Origin: Flagellimonas nanhaiensis
GTDB taxonomy: Bacteria; Bacteroidota; Bacteroidia; Flavobacteriales; Flavobacteriaceae
Reading direction: 5' to 3'
NCBI RefSeq assembly: GCF_003382275.1
Contig: NZ_QTJX01000001.1
Coordinates: forward strand, 744,001 to 808,000
Length of the DNA stretch: 64,000 bases
In this document: positions 33,870 to 42,207 of the stretch, piece by piece
Layout of the letters: each line of letters begins with the position of its first letter
Position numbering within the stretch: position 1 is the stretch's first letter
The notes under the pieces: model-generated
What the model saw: the letters and a program-made list of their open reading frames with translations, nothing else
Database searches by the model: none
Told to the model about the DNA's origin: nothing
Made by a program: the position numbers and the translations under genes

Positions 33870-33937
33870 CCCCAAACCCATAAACTTTAATCCATTTGAA
33901 AATGAAAAAAACACTTACAACCCTTCTCCTTTTACCC
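33870..33937. repeat. Duplicated leader and signal-peptide segment, copy B
   Basis: The partner of 33269-33335, with one single-base indel before the ATG and several substitutions. It extends 12 codons into the large hydrolase gene (to TTTTACCC). Confidence 0.8.
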
Positions 33938-36900
33938 CTCTACCTTTTTATGTTCCTATGCTGTCTTTCGGCCCAAGCCCAATTGCATATTGACCTTGAG
34001 GTAGCCAATAAGACCAACGAGGTCTTTGGCCCGTTGGACAAAAGCAAGATTCCCCACAGCATGTTACTGGATTATGGCTACGATTTTGTGGACGTGACCA
34101 ATTATGATGGCGTGCTGCGCGACAACAACTACATTGTCCCCTCCACATACCGGGATCTCTATAACAGTGTGGTCTCCATGCGCACCTCCTTAGTTGTGCC
34201 CGAACTGGTAGACCCTGTTGCCCTGGAGCAAGATTGGAAGAGCATGGCCAAGTCCCATGCTGCCAAGTTTGGCAAAAAGCCCTTTACCACGGCCATAACA
34301 CTCAACGGATTGTATTACCACTACTCTCGTATTCGGCCTGATGCCTTGGACCTGGGACTTATTGAGGTAGTGGACGATAAGTACTATAAGGATGTATACG
34401 AAAATACCCAATGGAAAAACCCCTATGAAACCTTGGAAGTGTTTGCCATAACTTTGCCGCAGACCCGTATTAGCAGTTCCACCATATCCCTATTGTTGGA
34501 GGACACCGAATGGCGCACCAACCAGGCGACTTTAGTGCAGAGCTTTGAGGTGGATTTTGGGGATGGGGGCGGTTTTCATCCGTATGAACTGGGGGAAACT
34601 CTCGAACATCAATTTACCGAGGATGGGGATTATGTGTGGACCTTTCGGCTCAAACTTACCGACAATACCTTTAGGTATTGCCGCACTCCCGTAAAGATTA
34701 CAGGAAAAGCCACCCGACAGACTTTGACGGCACGGAATCCGGCCTGCGTTGACGAGCCATGGGAAGAGACCATAACGGCTTCCAAAGCTTATATGGGGGT
34801 AAAAGGAGTGGCCAAGCTGCAAATAGCGCCCGCAAAAGAATGCAAAAAAATACACAAACCCTTGATTGTGGTAGAGGGTTTTGATACTGGACTATTATCA
34901 GAAATTGACAAAGTTGGAGATATGGATATTGGAACATTTCTTAAGGGAGTTGACAAGTCTGACAACGACAAACTTAAGGATTTGATTACAGAAGATACCG
35001 AAGAAAGTTTTGACATCATCTATGTCAATTGGGACAATGGTACGGACTGGTTGCAGCGCAATGCCTATGTGTTGGAGGAAGTAATACGTTGGGTGAACCA
35101 AACCAAGGAGAACGATGCAGCACCCAATGTCATCTTGGGTCAGAGCATGGGCGGGGTTTTGGCACGCTACGCCCTGCGGGATATGGAGAACAATAACGAG
35201 GACCATGATACCAGTTTGTACGTTAGTCACGATGCTCCGCACCAAGGGGCCCACGTACCACCAGGGGCACTGTACATGGTCCGTCATGTCCTCAACGAAT
35301 TGATCACCACCCCGGTCGGTGATATTTTGGTGGCCATGGCAAGTGGGGAGGTACCGGTGCATGAAGCCAGAAAATTGATCGATCAGCCTGCAGTAAGGCA
35401 GCTTTTGATCAACTGGGTGGATGTAAATTACAAAATCAACAAGGAAGAGCACGAGGCTTGGCAAAATGAACTCAAGGCCATGGGCTATCCACAACAGACC
35501 CGAAATATAGCCCTCAGCAACGGCAGCCATTGTGCACAAACGTACGGCATACAGCCCGGCCAAACCTTGGCAAGGTTAAATGGCACAGGTTCTACAAAAC
35601 TATTTGGTGATTTTATATCTTTTATTGCACCTGTTGTAGGTGGTTCTATTGGGGTCGCATTTGGGGATATCCCTACCATATTGCTTGGATTTTTACCAGG
35701 ACAGGCCAAGCTCAAGACCGATTTTCATATCTGGGCCTTTCCAGGTGGAGAGGAAGGTTGGCTGTACAAGGGGTGGATTCAATATGAGAAAAAGAACCTT
35801 TGGGTGCTACCAATAACACGAACAATAACCAATAAGACCGTTACATTTCCAGGGGAGACACTGCGCTTGGATGATTTTCCTGGTGGGGCCATGCCTTTTA
35901 TTGGCACTATAGATGAATTCGATGAATACGAAAGCAATGTTTTGGCAAGCTATAATCTTAGCCTTGAGACCACGCCAGACATTAATTTTATTCCCGTTAC
36001 GAGTGCTTTGGATGTGGGCAGCGGTAATGCCCAATTGACGATTGCTGACTATTTGAACATATATTCCGTGGAAAGCCCACCTTCTCCAGATCTGGCCATT
36101 CCTTTTCACAATTATGCCACTACATATAACGTAACGGGACATAATGCGGAACACATTTCGTTCAATCGGCAAAATGGGGATTGGCTGGCCAATGAATTCA
36201 ATAAGATGGCCACTTCGTTTGACTGCTCTTTTCTTTGCGAATCTTCAGAAATTGAGGGCAATAAACTGTTGTGCGAAGAGGAATTGTATTTTGTTGAAGT
36301 GAAGGGAGACACGGAGGTACAATGGAGCTCGAGCAACCCGGATGCTGCCATGCCCACGGACCCCAATAGTCCTGCGACATCTTTTATCACACCACCCAAT
36401 AGCTTTAGCCAACAAATCACCATAACTGCAACCTTGACCTCTGAAGCCTGTGGGGGCGATCCCGTGGTGCTGGAAAAAGTGCTACAGGTGGGCAGGCCTT
36501 CGCAACCCTCAAATTTATATGGCCCAGAAGTGGTGCTGACCGGGGCTCTGGTGAGTTATTTTGGAGGGCCTGCTGTAGGGGCGGATAGCTACGAGTGGAG
36601 ACTGCCCTATCCCTTTGATCGCGTTAACCAGTTTGATATTTTTGGAAACAATTGGCAAATAAAGAAGACCGCAACAAGTTATCAAAGTGCCCACGTCTTT
36701 ACAGGATATGGCAAGGATAATGGTTATGTACAGCTTATGGGAATAAACGATTGTGGTGCGGGCCCGGCAAGATTACTCTGGGTAAAACACGCTGGCCCTG
36801 GAGATGGGGGAGGAGGAGGTGGAATTCCGATACAACCTGACACAGATTTAGACATTGTGCCCGGTACTTCCGATGAATCAGATGGGGTAATCATTTACCC

Positions 36901-37150
36901 AAACATAGCTTCTGAAGAGGTCAACATTGCCATAGCACCCCTTCAATCGCCTGATATTGAAGTACCGTCAAGGATTCTTGGTGTTACACTATATGCGCAA
37001 TTACAACAAATCCCAAAAAAGAGCTTGACTTTTCAGTATCCAGGAGAGCTCTCGGTTACCGTAGATGTCAGGGATTTGACTACCGGGTACTATGCAGTGA
37101 TCATTGAAACAAATTTGGGTCCAGTGTACAAAATCCTTCTGGTGGATTGA
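33902..37150 (+). CDS. T9SS-secreted alpha/beta hydrolase with PKD-like domain
   Basis: A 1082-residue secreted protein. After a signal peptide (ending around LSAQAQLHIDL) comes an N-terminal region with a PKD-like fold at about 212-268 (QSFEVDFGDGGGFHPYEL... YVWTFRLKLTDN). Next is an alpha/beta hydrolase core of the PGAP1/lipase kind with LIVVEGFDTG near 321, nucleophile GQSMGG with Ser415, and a later His-rich GHNAEHISFNRQNGDWLANEF. A Gly-rich linker (GPGDGGGGGG) and a type-A T9SS C-terminal sorting domain (VIIYPNIASEEVNIAI ... GYYAVIIETNLGPVYKILLVD) end the protein. It should act outside the cell or on its surface; the substrate is unknown. A TTG start two codons upstream (33896) is possible. 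Confidence 0.82.
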   Translation: MKKTLTTLLLLPLYLFMFLCCLSAQAQLHIDLEVANKTNEVFGPLDKSKIPHSMLLDYGYDFVDVTNYDGVLRDNNYIVPSTYRDLYNSVVSMRTSLVVPELVDPVALEQDWKSMAKSHAAKFGKKPFTTAITLNGLYYHYSRIRPDALDLGLIEVVDDKYYKDVYENTQWKNPYETLEVFAITLPQTRISSSTISLLLEDTEWRTNQATLVQSFEVDFGDGGGFHPYELGETLEHQFTEDGDYVWTFRLKLTDNTFRYCRTPVKITGKATRQTLTARNPACVDEPWEETITASKAYMGVKGVAKLQIAPAKECKKIHKPLIVVEGFDTGLLSEIDKVGDMDIGTFLKGVDKSDNDKLKDLITEDTEESFDIIYVNWDNGTDWLQRNAYVLEEVIRWVNQTKENDAAPNVILGQSMGGVLARYALRDMENNNEDHDTSLYVSHDAPHQGAHVPPGALYMVRHVLNELITTPVGDILVAMASGEVPVHEARKLIDQPAVRQLLINWVDVNYKINKEEHEAWQNELKAMGYPQQTRNIALSNGSHCAQTYGIQPGQTLARLNGTGSTKLFGDFISFIAPVVGGSIGVAFGDIPTILLGFLPGQAKLKTDFHIWAFPGGEEGWLYKGWIQYEKKNLWVLPITRTITNKTVTFPGETLRLDDFPGGAMPFIGTIDEFDEYESNVLASYNLSLETTPDINFIPVTSALDVGSGNAQLTIADYLNIYSVESPPSPDLAIPFHNYATTYNVTGHNAEHISFNRQNGDWLANEFNKMATSFDCSFLCESSEIEGNKLLCEEELYFVEVKGDTEVQWSSSNPDAAMPTDPNSPATSFITPPNSFSQQITITATLTSEACGGDPVVLEKVLQVGRPSQPSNLYGPEVVLTGALVSYFGGPAVGADSYEWRLPYPFDRVNQFDIFGNNWQIKKTATSYQSAHVFTGYGKDNGYVQLMGINDCGAGPARLLWVKHAGPGDGGGGGGIPIQPDTDLDIVPGTSDESDGVIIYPNIASEEVNIAIAPLQSPDIEVPSRILGVTLYAQLQQIPKKSLTFQYPGELSVTVDVRDLTTGYYAVIIETNLGPVYKILLVD

Positions 37151-37174
37151 AAATGGATCATAATAAAAGGGAAT

Positions 37175-38518
37175 CTAAACCCCGGTGTAATTCGCTGGGG
37201 TTATTTTTTTAAGTTCACTTTTGATGGTGTCCGACACTTCCAAAGTATCAATAAAGTCAGCAATGGATTTTTGGGTAATCTTCTCATTGGTACGGGTCAA
37301 GCCCTTTAGGGCTTCATACGGATTGGGATATCCTTCCCTGCGCAAAATGGTCTGTATGGCTTCGGCCACTACGGCCCAATTGTCCTCCAAATCCTGCTCA
37401 AACTTCTCCTGGTTCAAGACCAATTTGTTCAATCCCTTTAAGGTAGATTGAAATCCAACCAAAGTATGCGCAAAAGGAACGCCAACATTACGCAATACGG
37501 TACTGTCCGTAAGGTCACGCTGCAATCTGGAAATGGGGAGTTTAGCCGATAAATGCTCAAAAATGGCATTGGCCAGACCCAAATTCCCTTCAGAATTTTC
37601 AAAATCAATAGGATTTACCTTGTGCGGCATGGCCGAAGACCCAACTTCCCCTTTTTTGATTTTCTGCTTAAAGTAGTCCATGGAAATATAGGTCCAAACA
37701 TCCCTATTGAAATCAATATAGATGGTATTGATACGTTTTAGACAGTCAAACAAAGCTGCCATGTGGTCATAATGCTCAATTTGAGTGGTTGGAAAAGAGT
37801 GGTGCAATCCCAATTTCTCTTGGACAAATTGTTTCCCGAAAGCTTTCCAATCATTTTCGGGATAAGCTACTTGATGGGCATTGTAGTTTCCTGTGGCACC
37901 TCCAAATTTGGCAGCACTGGGAATATCATTCAATAAATTGAATTGCTCTTTCAATCGCTCTACAAATACTTCAATTTCCTTACCCAATCGGGTAGGGGAG
38001 GCGGGTTGCCCATGAGTGCGTGCCAGCATAGGGATGTTCTCCCATTCCTTGGCCAATTCCTTCAATTTTTCAAAAACCCCAAAGTATAGCGGCACATACA
38101 CATCGTTCATGGCCTCTTTAATGGATAAGGGAACAGCAGTATTGTTGATGTCCTGAGAAGTCAATCCAAAATGGATGAACTCCTTATATTTTTCCAATCC
38201 CAACGCATCAAATTGTTGTTTGATGAAATATTCCACTGCTTTTACATCGTGATTGGTAGTTTTTTCAATCTCTTTGATGGCTTTTGCGTCCTCGGCCGAA
38301 AAATCAGAATAAATCTTTTGAAGCTCTGGAAACTTAGTGGCATCAAAATCGGCTAACTGTGGAAGCGGAATCTCGCAAAGCGCAATGAAATATTCTATTT
38401 CAACAAGCACCCGATACTTAATCAGGGCCTCTTCAGAAAAATAATCCTTTAAAGCTTCGGTTTTACCTCTATATCGGCCATCGATGGGTGAAATGGCATT
38501 GAGTTCGGTTACGGACAT
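37175..38518 (-). CDS. purB: Adenylosuccinate lyase
   Basis: Catalyses two steps of purine synthesis: the release of fumarate from SAICAR and from adenylosuccinate. The frame continues 9 codons upstream, but MSVTELNAISPIDGRYRGKTE from the ATG at 38518 is the usual family start, giving 447 residues. The family loop GEVGSSAMPHKVNPIDFENSEGN near residue 275 is intact, as is the N-terminal SPIDGRY. Its last codons overlap the terminator of the convergent hydrolase gene. Confidence 0.96.
   Translation of the reverse strand: MSVTELNAISPIDGRYRGKTEALKDYFSEEALIKYRVLVEIEYFIALCEIPLPQLADFDATKFPELQKIYSDFSAEDAKAIKEIEKTTNHDVKAVEYFIKQQFDALGLEKYKEFIHFGLTSQDINNTAVPLSIKEAMNDVYVPLYFGVFEKLKELAKEWENIPMLARTHGQPASPTRLGKEIEVFVERLKEQFNLLNDIPSAAKFGGATGNYNAHQVAYPENDWKAFGKQFVQEKLGLHHSFPTTQIEHYDHMAALFDCLKRINTIYIDFNRDVWTYISMDYFKQKIKKGEVGSSAMPHKVNPIDFENSEGNLGLANAIFEHLSAKLPISRLQRDLTDSTVLRNVGVPFAHTLVGFQSTLKGLNKLVLNQEKFEQDLEDNWAVVAEAIQTILRREGYPNPYEALKGLTRTNEKITQKSIADFIDTLEVSDTIKSELKKITPANYTGV
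37178..37210 (+). terminator. Terminator of the large hydrolase, inside the end of purB
   Basis: AACCCC (37178-37183) pairs with GGGGTT (37197-37202), then seven T residues (37204-37210). It starts after the purB stop codon complement and uses the last codons of purB as part of its stem and loop. Confidence 0.65.
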
Positions 38519-38566
38519 TGTCATCAACAATTTTGAAAGCTTCAAAGATACTTAAACTCAAAGAGT

Positions 38567-39139
38567 TTAATGGCCTAATTTGGCCAGCTTGTCCAATGTT
38601 TTTTTAGCTCTATTTTGGTAACCAGCGGTTCCAGATGCAAAGGTATCTTCTAGGACCAACCTGAGTTCCAGGTGCACCCAGTCAAATTTTAGGCCTAAAT
38701 AATAGAGACTGGTCATAGAAAACACCTTGGGCGCCATGTTCATAGGACTTATCAGCCAATCAAAACAAAGGGTCATGATTTTCTCCAATTGATCATCCGA
38801 AACATTCTTTACAAAAACAGGGTCTTTCTTTTTAAAGTAGGCTTCGGTCACCATTTCACATACATGCGCCAACGGACGAATACAGGATTCTGATTTCAAC
38901 AGGGACAAACCTTTGATGAATTCATCAAAAATGGGTAATAGGTACACCAGCTTTTTTCTCATGAGATGGTCAAAGGTCCAGCTGGCATTGAACGTTCCCT
39001 CCTTGTCCTCCAACAAGATCTCATTAAAAAGAGCTTTTGTAAGCTCTGGTTGTAGGGTTAGCTCGCTTACCAGTAGGTCAACCTGCGCTTTGGAAATCCT
39101 CCCAGAACTAAGTGCGGCATGAAGTTGTGCTTCGGTCAC
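38567..39139 (-). CDS. Hypothetical helical protein next to purB
   Basis: A 190-residue, all-helical protein without a signal peptide, membrane helix or known motif. It looks like a HEAT-type or armadillo-type repeat protein (MRKKLVYLLPIFDEFIKGLSLLKSESCIRPLAHVCEMVTEAYFKKK). Databases tend to label neighbours of purB in Flavobacteriia as purB-related, but I see no lyase motif. It precedes purB by 48 bases on the same strand, so they may be co-transcribed. Confidence 0.65.
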   Translation of the reverse strand: MTEAQLHAALSSGRISKAQVDLLVSELTLQPELTKALFNEILLEDKEGTFNASWTFDHLMRKKLVYLLPIFDEFIKGLSLLKSESCIRPLAHVCEMVTEAYFKKKDPVFVKNVSDDQLEKIMTLCFDWLISPMNMAPKVFSMTSLYYLGLKFDWVHLELRLVLEDTFASGTAGYQNRAKKTLDKLAKLGH

Positions 39140-39170
39140 AAAAGCTTATTTTTATTACAGATACGGGGAT

Positions 39171-39281
39171 ATGAAATTAGCAAAAAAAATAGGAATTATA
39201 GTGTTGGTCGTGTTAGTGGGAATACTATTTTATAGACCAGAAAAAACTTCTAATCGATTGGGCCAAACAGCTCAGATCTAA
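39171..39281 (+). CDS. 36-residue membrane-anchor protein, perhaps a truncated haem-binding protein
   Basis: A short frame encoding a membrane helix and tail (MKLAKKIGIIVLVVLVGILF, then YRPEKTSNR). In other Flavobacteriia the same beginning (a helix followed by a PEK motif) leads into a small haem-binding protein with a CxxCH motif. Here a stop follows after 36 codons and no CxxCH is seen nearby. It may be a small peptide or the remnant of such a gene. Its end overlaps the sirtuin gene by 4 bases on the opposite strand. Confidence 0.45.
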   Translation: MKLAKKIGIIVLVVLVGILFYRPEKTSNRLGQTAQI

Positions 39282-39970
39282 CTATGAGATAGCTGACGAA
39301 CAAGATTAGGCACTCCCTCCACGGCGGTCTCGGCAATCACCGTTAGATTGTAAAAATCCGAGGAATTAATGGTTGGTTTGGGGTCAACAAAGTAAATGGG
39401 TGTTTGTTGGGACACATAGTTGATTAATCCAGCGGCCGGATATACCTGCATGGAAGTACCTATAATGACCAAAATATCAGCCTGTTGAGTGATTTGCACT
39501 GCAGTTTCCATCATGGGGACCATTTCGCCAAACCACACTATGTGTGGCCTCAATTGATGCCCCTTTTCATCCAGATCACCAAGAACTAGGTCTTTTTTCC
39601 ATTCCAGAATATGGTTTTCATTAACCGTGCTTCGCACTTTGAACAACTCGCCATGTAAGTGCACCACATGCCTGCTTCCCGCCTGTTCATGCAGGTTATC
39701 CACGTTTTGGGTAACAATGCTTACATCAAAATGACCTTCCAGGTCTACCAAGGCTCTATGTCCTTCGTTGGGAGATACTTCCAAAAGATGTCTCCGTCTT
39801 TGGTTATAAAATTCAAGTACCAATTCAGGATCTGCCGCAAAACCTTGAGGAGAGGCCACTTGCATAACATCATGCCCTTCCCAAAGACCATTTTCGTCCC
39901 TGAAGGTTTTTAAACCACTTTCGGCACTCATGCCTGCTCCGGTAAGTACAACTACTTTCTTTTTGCCCAT
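39278..39970 (-). CDS. cobB: Sirtuin-type NAD-dependent protein deacylase
   Basis: A 230-residue class III sirtuin that removes acyl groups from protein lysines with NAD as co-substrate. Motifs: GAGMSAESGLKTFRD at the NAD site, Tyr55 and Arg58 (FYNQR), which favour desuccinylase activity, TQNVDNLHEQAG, and HLHGEL with the catalytic His106. The zinc module is missing: the four cysteines of CobB are absent from the stretch after HGEL, as is common in this phylum. A TATTTTTG box sits only 4 bases before the start, suggesting a near-leaderless message. Confidence 0.9.
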   Translation of the reverse strand: MGKKKVVVLTGAGMSAESGLKTFRDENGLWEGHDVMQVASPQGFAADPELVLEFYNQRRRHLLEVSPNEGHRALVDLEGHFDVSIVTQNVDNLHEQAGSRHVVHLHGELFKVRSTVNENHILEWKKDLVLGDLDEKGHQLRPHIVWFGEMVPMMETAVQITQQADILVIIGTSMQVYPAAGLINYVSQQTPIYFVDPKPTINSSDFYNLTVIAETAVEGVPNLVRQLSHS

Positions 39971-40014
39971 CTATCAAAAATAGGAAATTCAAATTTCGCT
40001 ATCTTGTCCTTAAT

Positions 40015-40668
40015 ATGTTTAATTACGATTTGTTGACATATTTGGAAGGCTTCCTAACAGAAGAGAGGAAACAACGTTTTGATGAAATATTAAAGAATCG
40101 TACTAAGCATCTCACCGTTGCCATTGAAGATGTATTCCAACTACATAATACCAGTGCTATCCTAAGAAGTTGCGATGCTTTCGGAGTTCAAGAAGTGCAT
40201 GTTATCGAGGATCGATTTGAACAACGATTGGACAAGAATATTGCCATGGGAGCAGAGCAGTGGGTGGATGTGAATAGGTATGGAACTACCTCGGAATGTA
40301 TATCCAAATTAAAGGATATGGGCTATAAGATCATGGCCACCACTCCGCATAACGATTCCAGGTTATTGTCCGATTTTGACCCAAACACCAAAACAGCCTT
40401 GTTTTTTGGGACTGAAAAAGAGGGATTAAGCGAAGAAGTGATGCAAAAAGCAGATGGTTTTCTTAAGATTCCCATGGTTGGTTTTTCGGAAAGCTTGAAT
40501 GTCTCTGTTTCGGCCGCAATCATCATCCAAGAGCTGTCCCAAAAGGTTAGGAGCTCAAGAATTGATTGGCAATTATCAGACATTGAGGTACTTGAGAAAA
40601 GATTAGATTGGACCAAAAAATCCATCAAGGATGTGGAAGGAATTATCAGCAGATACCTCGCCGACTAA
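40015..40668 (+). CDS. trmH: TrmH-type tRNA (guanosine-2'-O-)-methyltransferase
   Basis: A 217-residue SPOUT-family enzyme, which methylates the 2'-hydroxyl of a guanosine, usually G18, of tRNA. Motifs are NTSAILRSCDAFGVQEVHVI (motif 1, with Asn and Arg), LFFGTEKEGLSEEV (motif 2) and IPMVGFSESLNVSVSAAIIIQEL (motif 3, SAM-binding knot). The short N-terminal helical part is typical of TrmH, not of the RNA-recognition variants. It is the first gene of a plus-strand run with the SRPBCC and VOC genes, spaced 39 and 3 bases. Confidence 0.9.
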   Translation: MFNYDLLTYLEGFLTEERKQRFDEILKNRTKHLTVAIEDVFQLHNTSAILRSCDAFGVQEVHVIEDRFEQRLDKNIAMGAEQWVDVNRYGTTSECISKLKDMGYKIMATTPHNDSRLLSDFDPNTKTALFFGTEKEGLSEEVMQKADGFLKIPMVGFSESLNVSVSAAIIIQELSQKVRSSRIDWQLSDIEVLEKRLDWTKKSIKDVEGIISRYLAD

Positions 40669-40707
40669 AGTTTTTGTATTTTTAGTTGTTAACCAATTCA
40701 AAAACAA

Positions 40708-41235
40708 ATGATAATACTACTTTACATTCTAGTGGGCATTGTGGTGCTTATTCTCTTTTTAGCTCTTATTGCCCCGAAGACCTACGATGTTTCCAGGTCT
40801 ATTGAGATTGGAAACTCCAAAAAGGCCGTTTTTGAGAATCTACGGTTCCTGAAAAACCAAGATCAATGGTCGCCCTGGAACAAGAAAGACCCCAATATGG
40901 AAAAGAAATTCACCGGCACGGATGGGGAAGTGGGAGCAACCAGCTATTGGAACGGCAATAAAGATGTTGGTGAAGGCGAGCAGGAAATCACCAAGATTGT
41001 GGATGGGGAGCGTATTGAGTCTGAACTCCGCTTTCTTAAACCTTGGAAGTCCATTTCAGATGCATATTTGGTCACTGAAGAAATTGATAAGGATAAAACC
41101 AAGGTAACCTGGGGGTTTTCCGGTAAGAACAAGTTCCCGTTTAGCATAATGATGCTGTTCATGAACATGGACAAAGCCGTGGGCAAGGATTTTGAGGAAG
41201 GCTTATCGAGTTTAAAGGAAATCTTGGAAAAATAA
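40708..41235 (+). CDS. Membrane-anchored SRPBCC-family protein
   Basis: A 175-residue protein: an N-terminal membrane helix (residues 2-20, IILLYILVGIVVLILFLALI), then a START/SRPBCC-like domain with the typical VSRSIEIGNSKKAVFENLRFLKNQDQWSPW and a helix at the C-terminal end. Such domains bind a hydrophobic ligand; nothing more specific is visible. The next gene, for a VOC protein, starts 3 bases later. Confidence 0.8.
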   Translation: MIILLYILVGIVVLILFLALIAPKTYDVSRSIEIGNSKKAVFENLRFLKNQDQWSPWNKKDPNMEKKFTGTDGEVGATSYWNGNKDVGEGEQEITKIVDGERIESELRFLKPWKSISDAYLVTEEIDKDKTKVTWGFSGKNKFPFSIMMLFMNMDKAVGKDFEEGLSSLKEILEK

Positions 41236-41238
41236 GAT

Positions 41239-41616
41239 ATGGAACAGAATATGGTGGGCTGGTTCGAGATTCCTGTAACGGATATGGATCGGGCCAAGGC
41301 ATTTTATGACCAGGTTTTTCAAATAGAAATACAGGTTCAGGATTTTGCTGGAACACTAATGGGCTTTTTTCCATGGTCCGAAGGTAAAGCTGGTGCTTCA
41401 GGTTCGCTGATATTCCATTCGGAATATAGACCGAGCAATAATGATGGTGTACTCATCTATTTTTCAAGTGAGGACGTACAAATTGAGTTGGACCGAATTG
41501 TTGATAAAGGCGGAAAAATTCTAAAACCTAAAACCCAGATTAGTCCAGATGTGGGGTATATGGCCTTATTTGAGGATACAGAGGGGAACAGGGTAGCCCT
41601 GCATTCCAGGAAATAG
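41239..41616 (+). CDS. VOC-family (glyoxalase-fold) protein
   Basis: A 125-residue single VOC domain with paired beta-alpha-beta units: MVGWFEIPVTDMDRAKAFYDQVF at the start, IYFSSEDVQIELDRIVDKGGKIL in the middle, and MALFEDTEGNRVALHSR at the end. This resembles the YdcJ/glyoxalase-type small VOC family common beside SRPBCC genes. Substrate unknown; divalent metal is expected. It is translationally linked to the preceding gene by a 3-base spacing. Confidence 0.85.
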   Translation: MEQNMVGWFEIPVTDMDRAKAFYDQVFQIEIQVQDFAGTLMGFFPWSEGKAGASGSLIFHSEYRPSNNDGVLIYFSSEDVQIELDRIVDKGGKILKPKTQISPDVGYMALFEDTEGNRVALHSRK

Positions 41617-41639
41617 TTTTAGTATTCAACAAAATAAAA

Positions 41640-41665
41640 ACAGGCCCAAACTTGGGCCTGTTTTT
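41640..41665. terminator. Bidirectional terminator between the VOC gene and the Cys-rich lipoprotein gene
   Basis: ACAGGCCCAA (41640-41649) and TTGGGCCTGT (41652-41661) nearly meet; with a four-base loop the stem is about 8 bp. A-run before and T-run after serve both convergent genes. Confidence 0.85.
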
Positions 41666-41706
41666 ATTTATGATTTCAACATCAAGTCCATTGGAGCAGA
41701 GTAATA

Positions 41707-42174
41707 TCAACTATGGACAGGGCAGCCATTGCATTTGCACTTGCCTTCCTCGCACTTACAATCTCCATCTGATTTGCAAAGACACTCTCCCTTGTGGGCT
41801 TTGCACTCCTCACAGTTGCACTTACCTTTTTCGCACTTACATTCGCCATCCGCTTTGCAATTGCATTTTGAGGCGTGTCCTTTCTTGTGTTCTTTACATT
41901 TCTCGCAGTTGCACTTTCCTTTTTCACATTTGCATTCTCCATCTTTACCGCATTGACATTCTTTGGTGTGTCCAACAGCAGCAAGATCCATTTTGCAAAT
42001 GGGGCAGGTCCCCTCGGATTCATAGACTTTGCCATCTTCGCAATCCATGGGGCATTGGTACTCAACTTTTGCCAACTCATCCGTAGCCTCTTTCTTTTGT
42101 TCTTTACAAGAAACCATTGCCACAAATAGTATGGCAAACAGAGGCATTAATTTAAAAAGCCTAGTTTTTTTCAT
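41707..42174 (-). CDS. Cysteine-rich metal-binding lipoprotein with three metallothionein-like repeats
   Basis: A 155-residue lipoprotein (Cys23 in MVSCKEQ) with two metal-binding parts. Residues 39-64 are a heavy-metal-binding domain (YQCPMDCEDGKVY ... TCPICKMDL, four cysteines), the kind that precedes copper-transport proteins. Residues 73-154 hold three exact repeats of CxC-x5-CxC-x4-CxC-x2-C-x2-H, at 73-96, 104-127 and 131-154, with 21 cysteines in all, resembling a metallothionein. A role in binding or buffering copper, zinc or cadmium at the membrane is inferred. It follows the GH13 gene by 33 bases in the same direction and has no visible promoter of its own. Confidence 0.85.
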   Translation of the reverse strand: MKKTRLFKLMPLFAILFVAMVSCKEQKKEATDELAKVEYQCPMDCEDGKVYESEGTCPICKMDLAAVGHTKECQCGKDGECKCEKGKCNCEKCKEHKKGHASKCNCKADGECKCEKGKCNCEECKAHKGECLCKSDGDCKCEEGKCKCNGCPVHS

Positions 42175-42207
42175 TTTTTGGTACTTTATGTATTGTTTTG
42201 ATTTTGG

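Noticed and set aside
41652..42137. Several long open frames on both strands over the Cys-rich lipoprotein gene
   Set aside because: The lipoprotein in the minus frame 41707-42174 has a signal peptide, lipobox and exact repeats. The others follow from its low stop-codon frequency and carry no family features.
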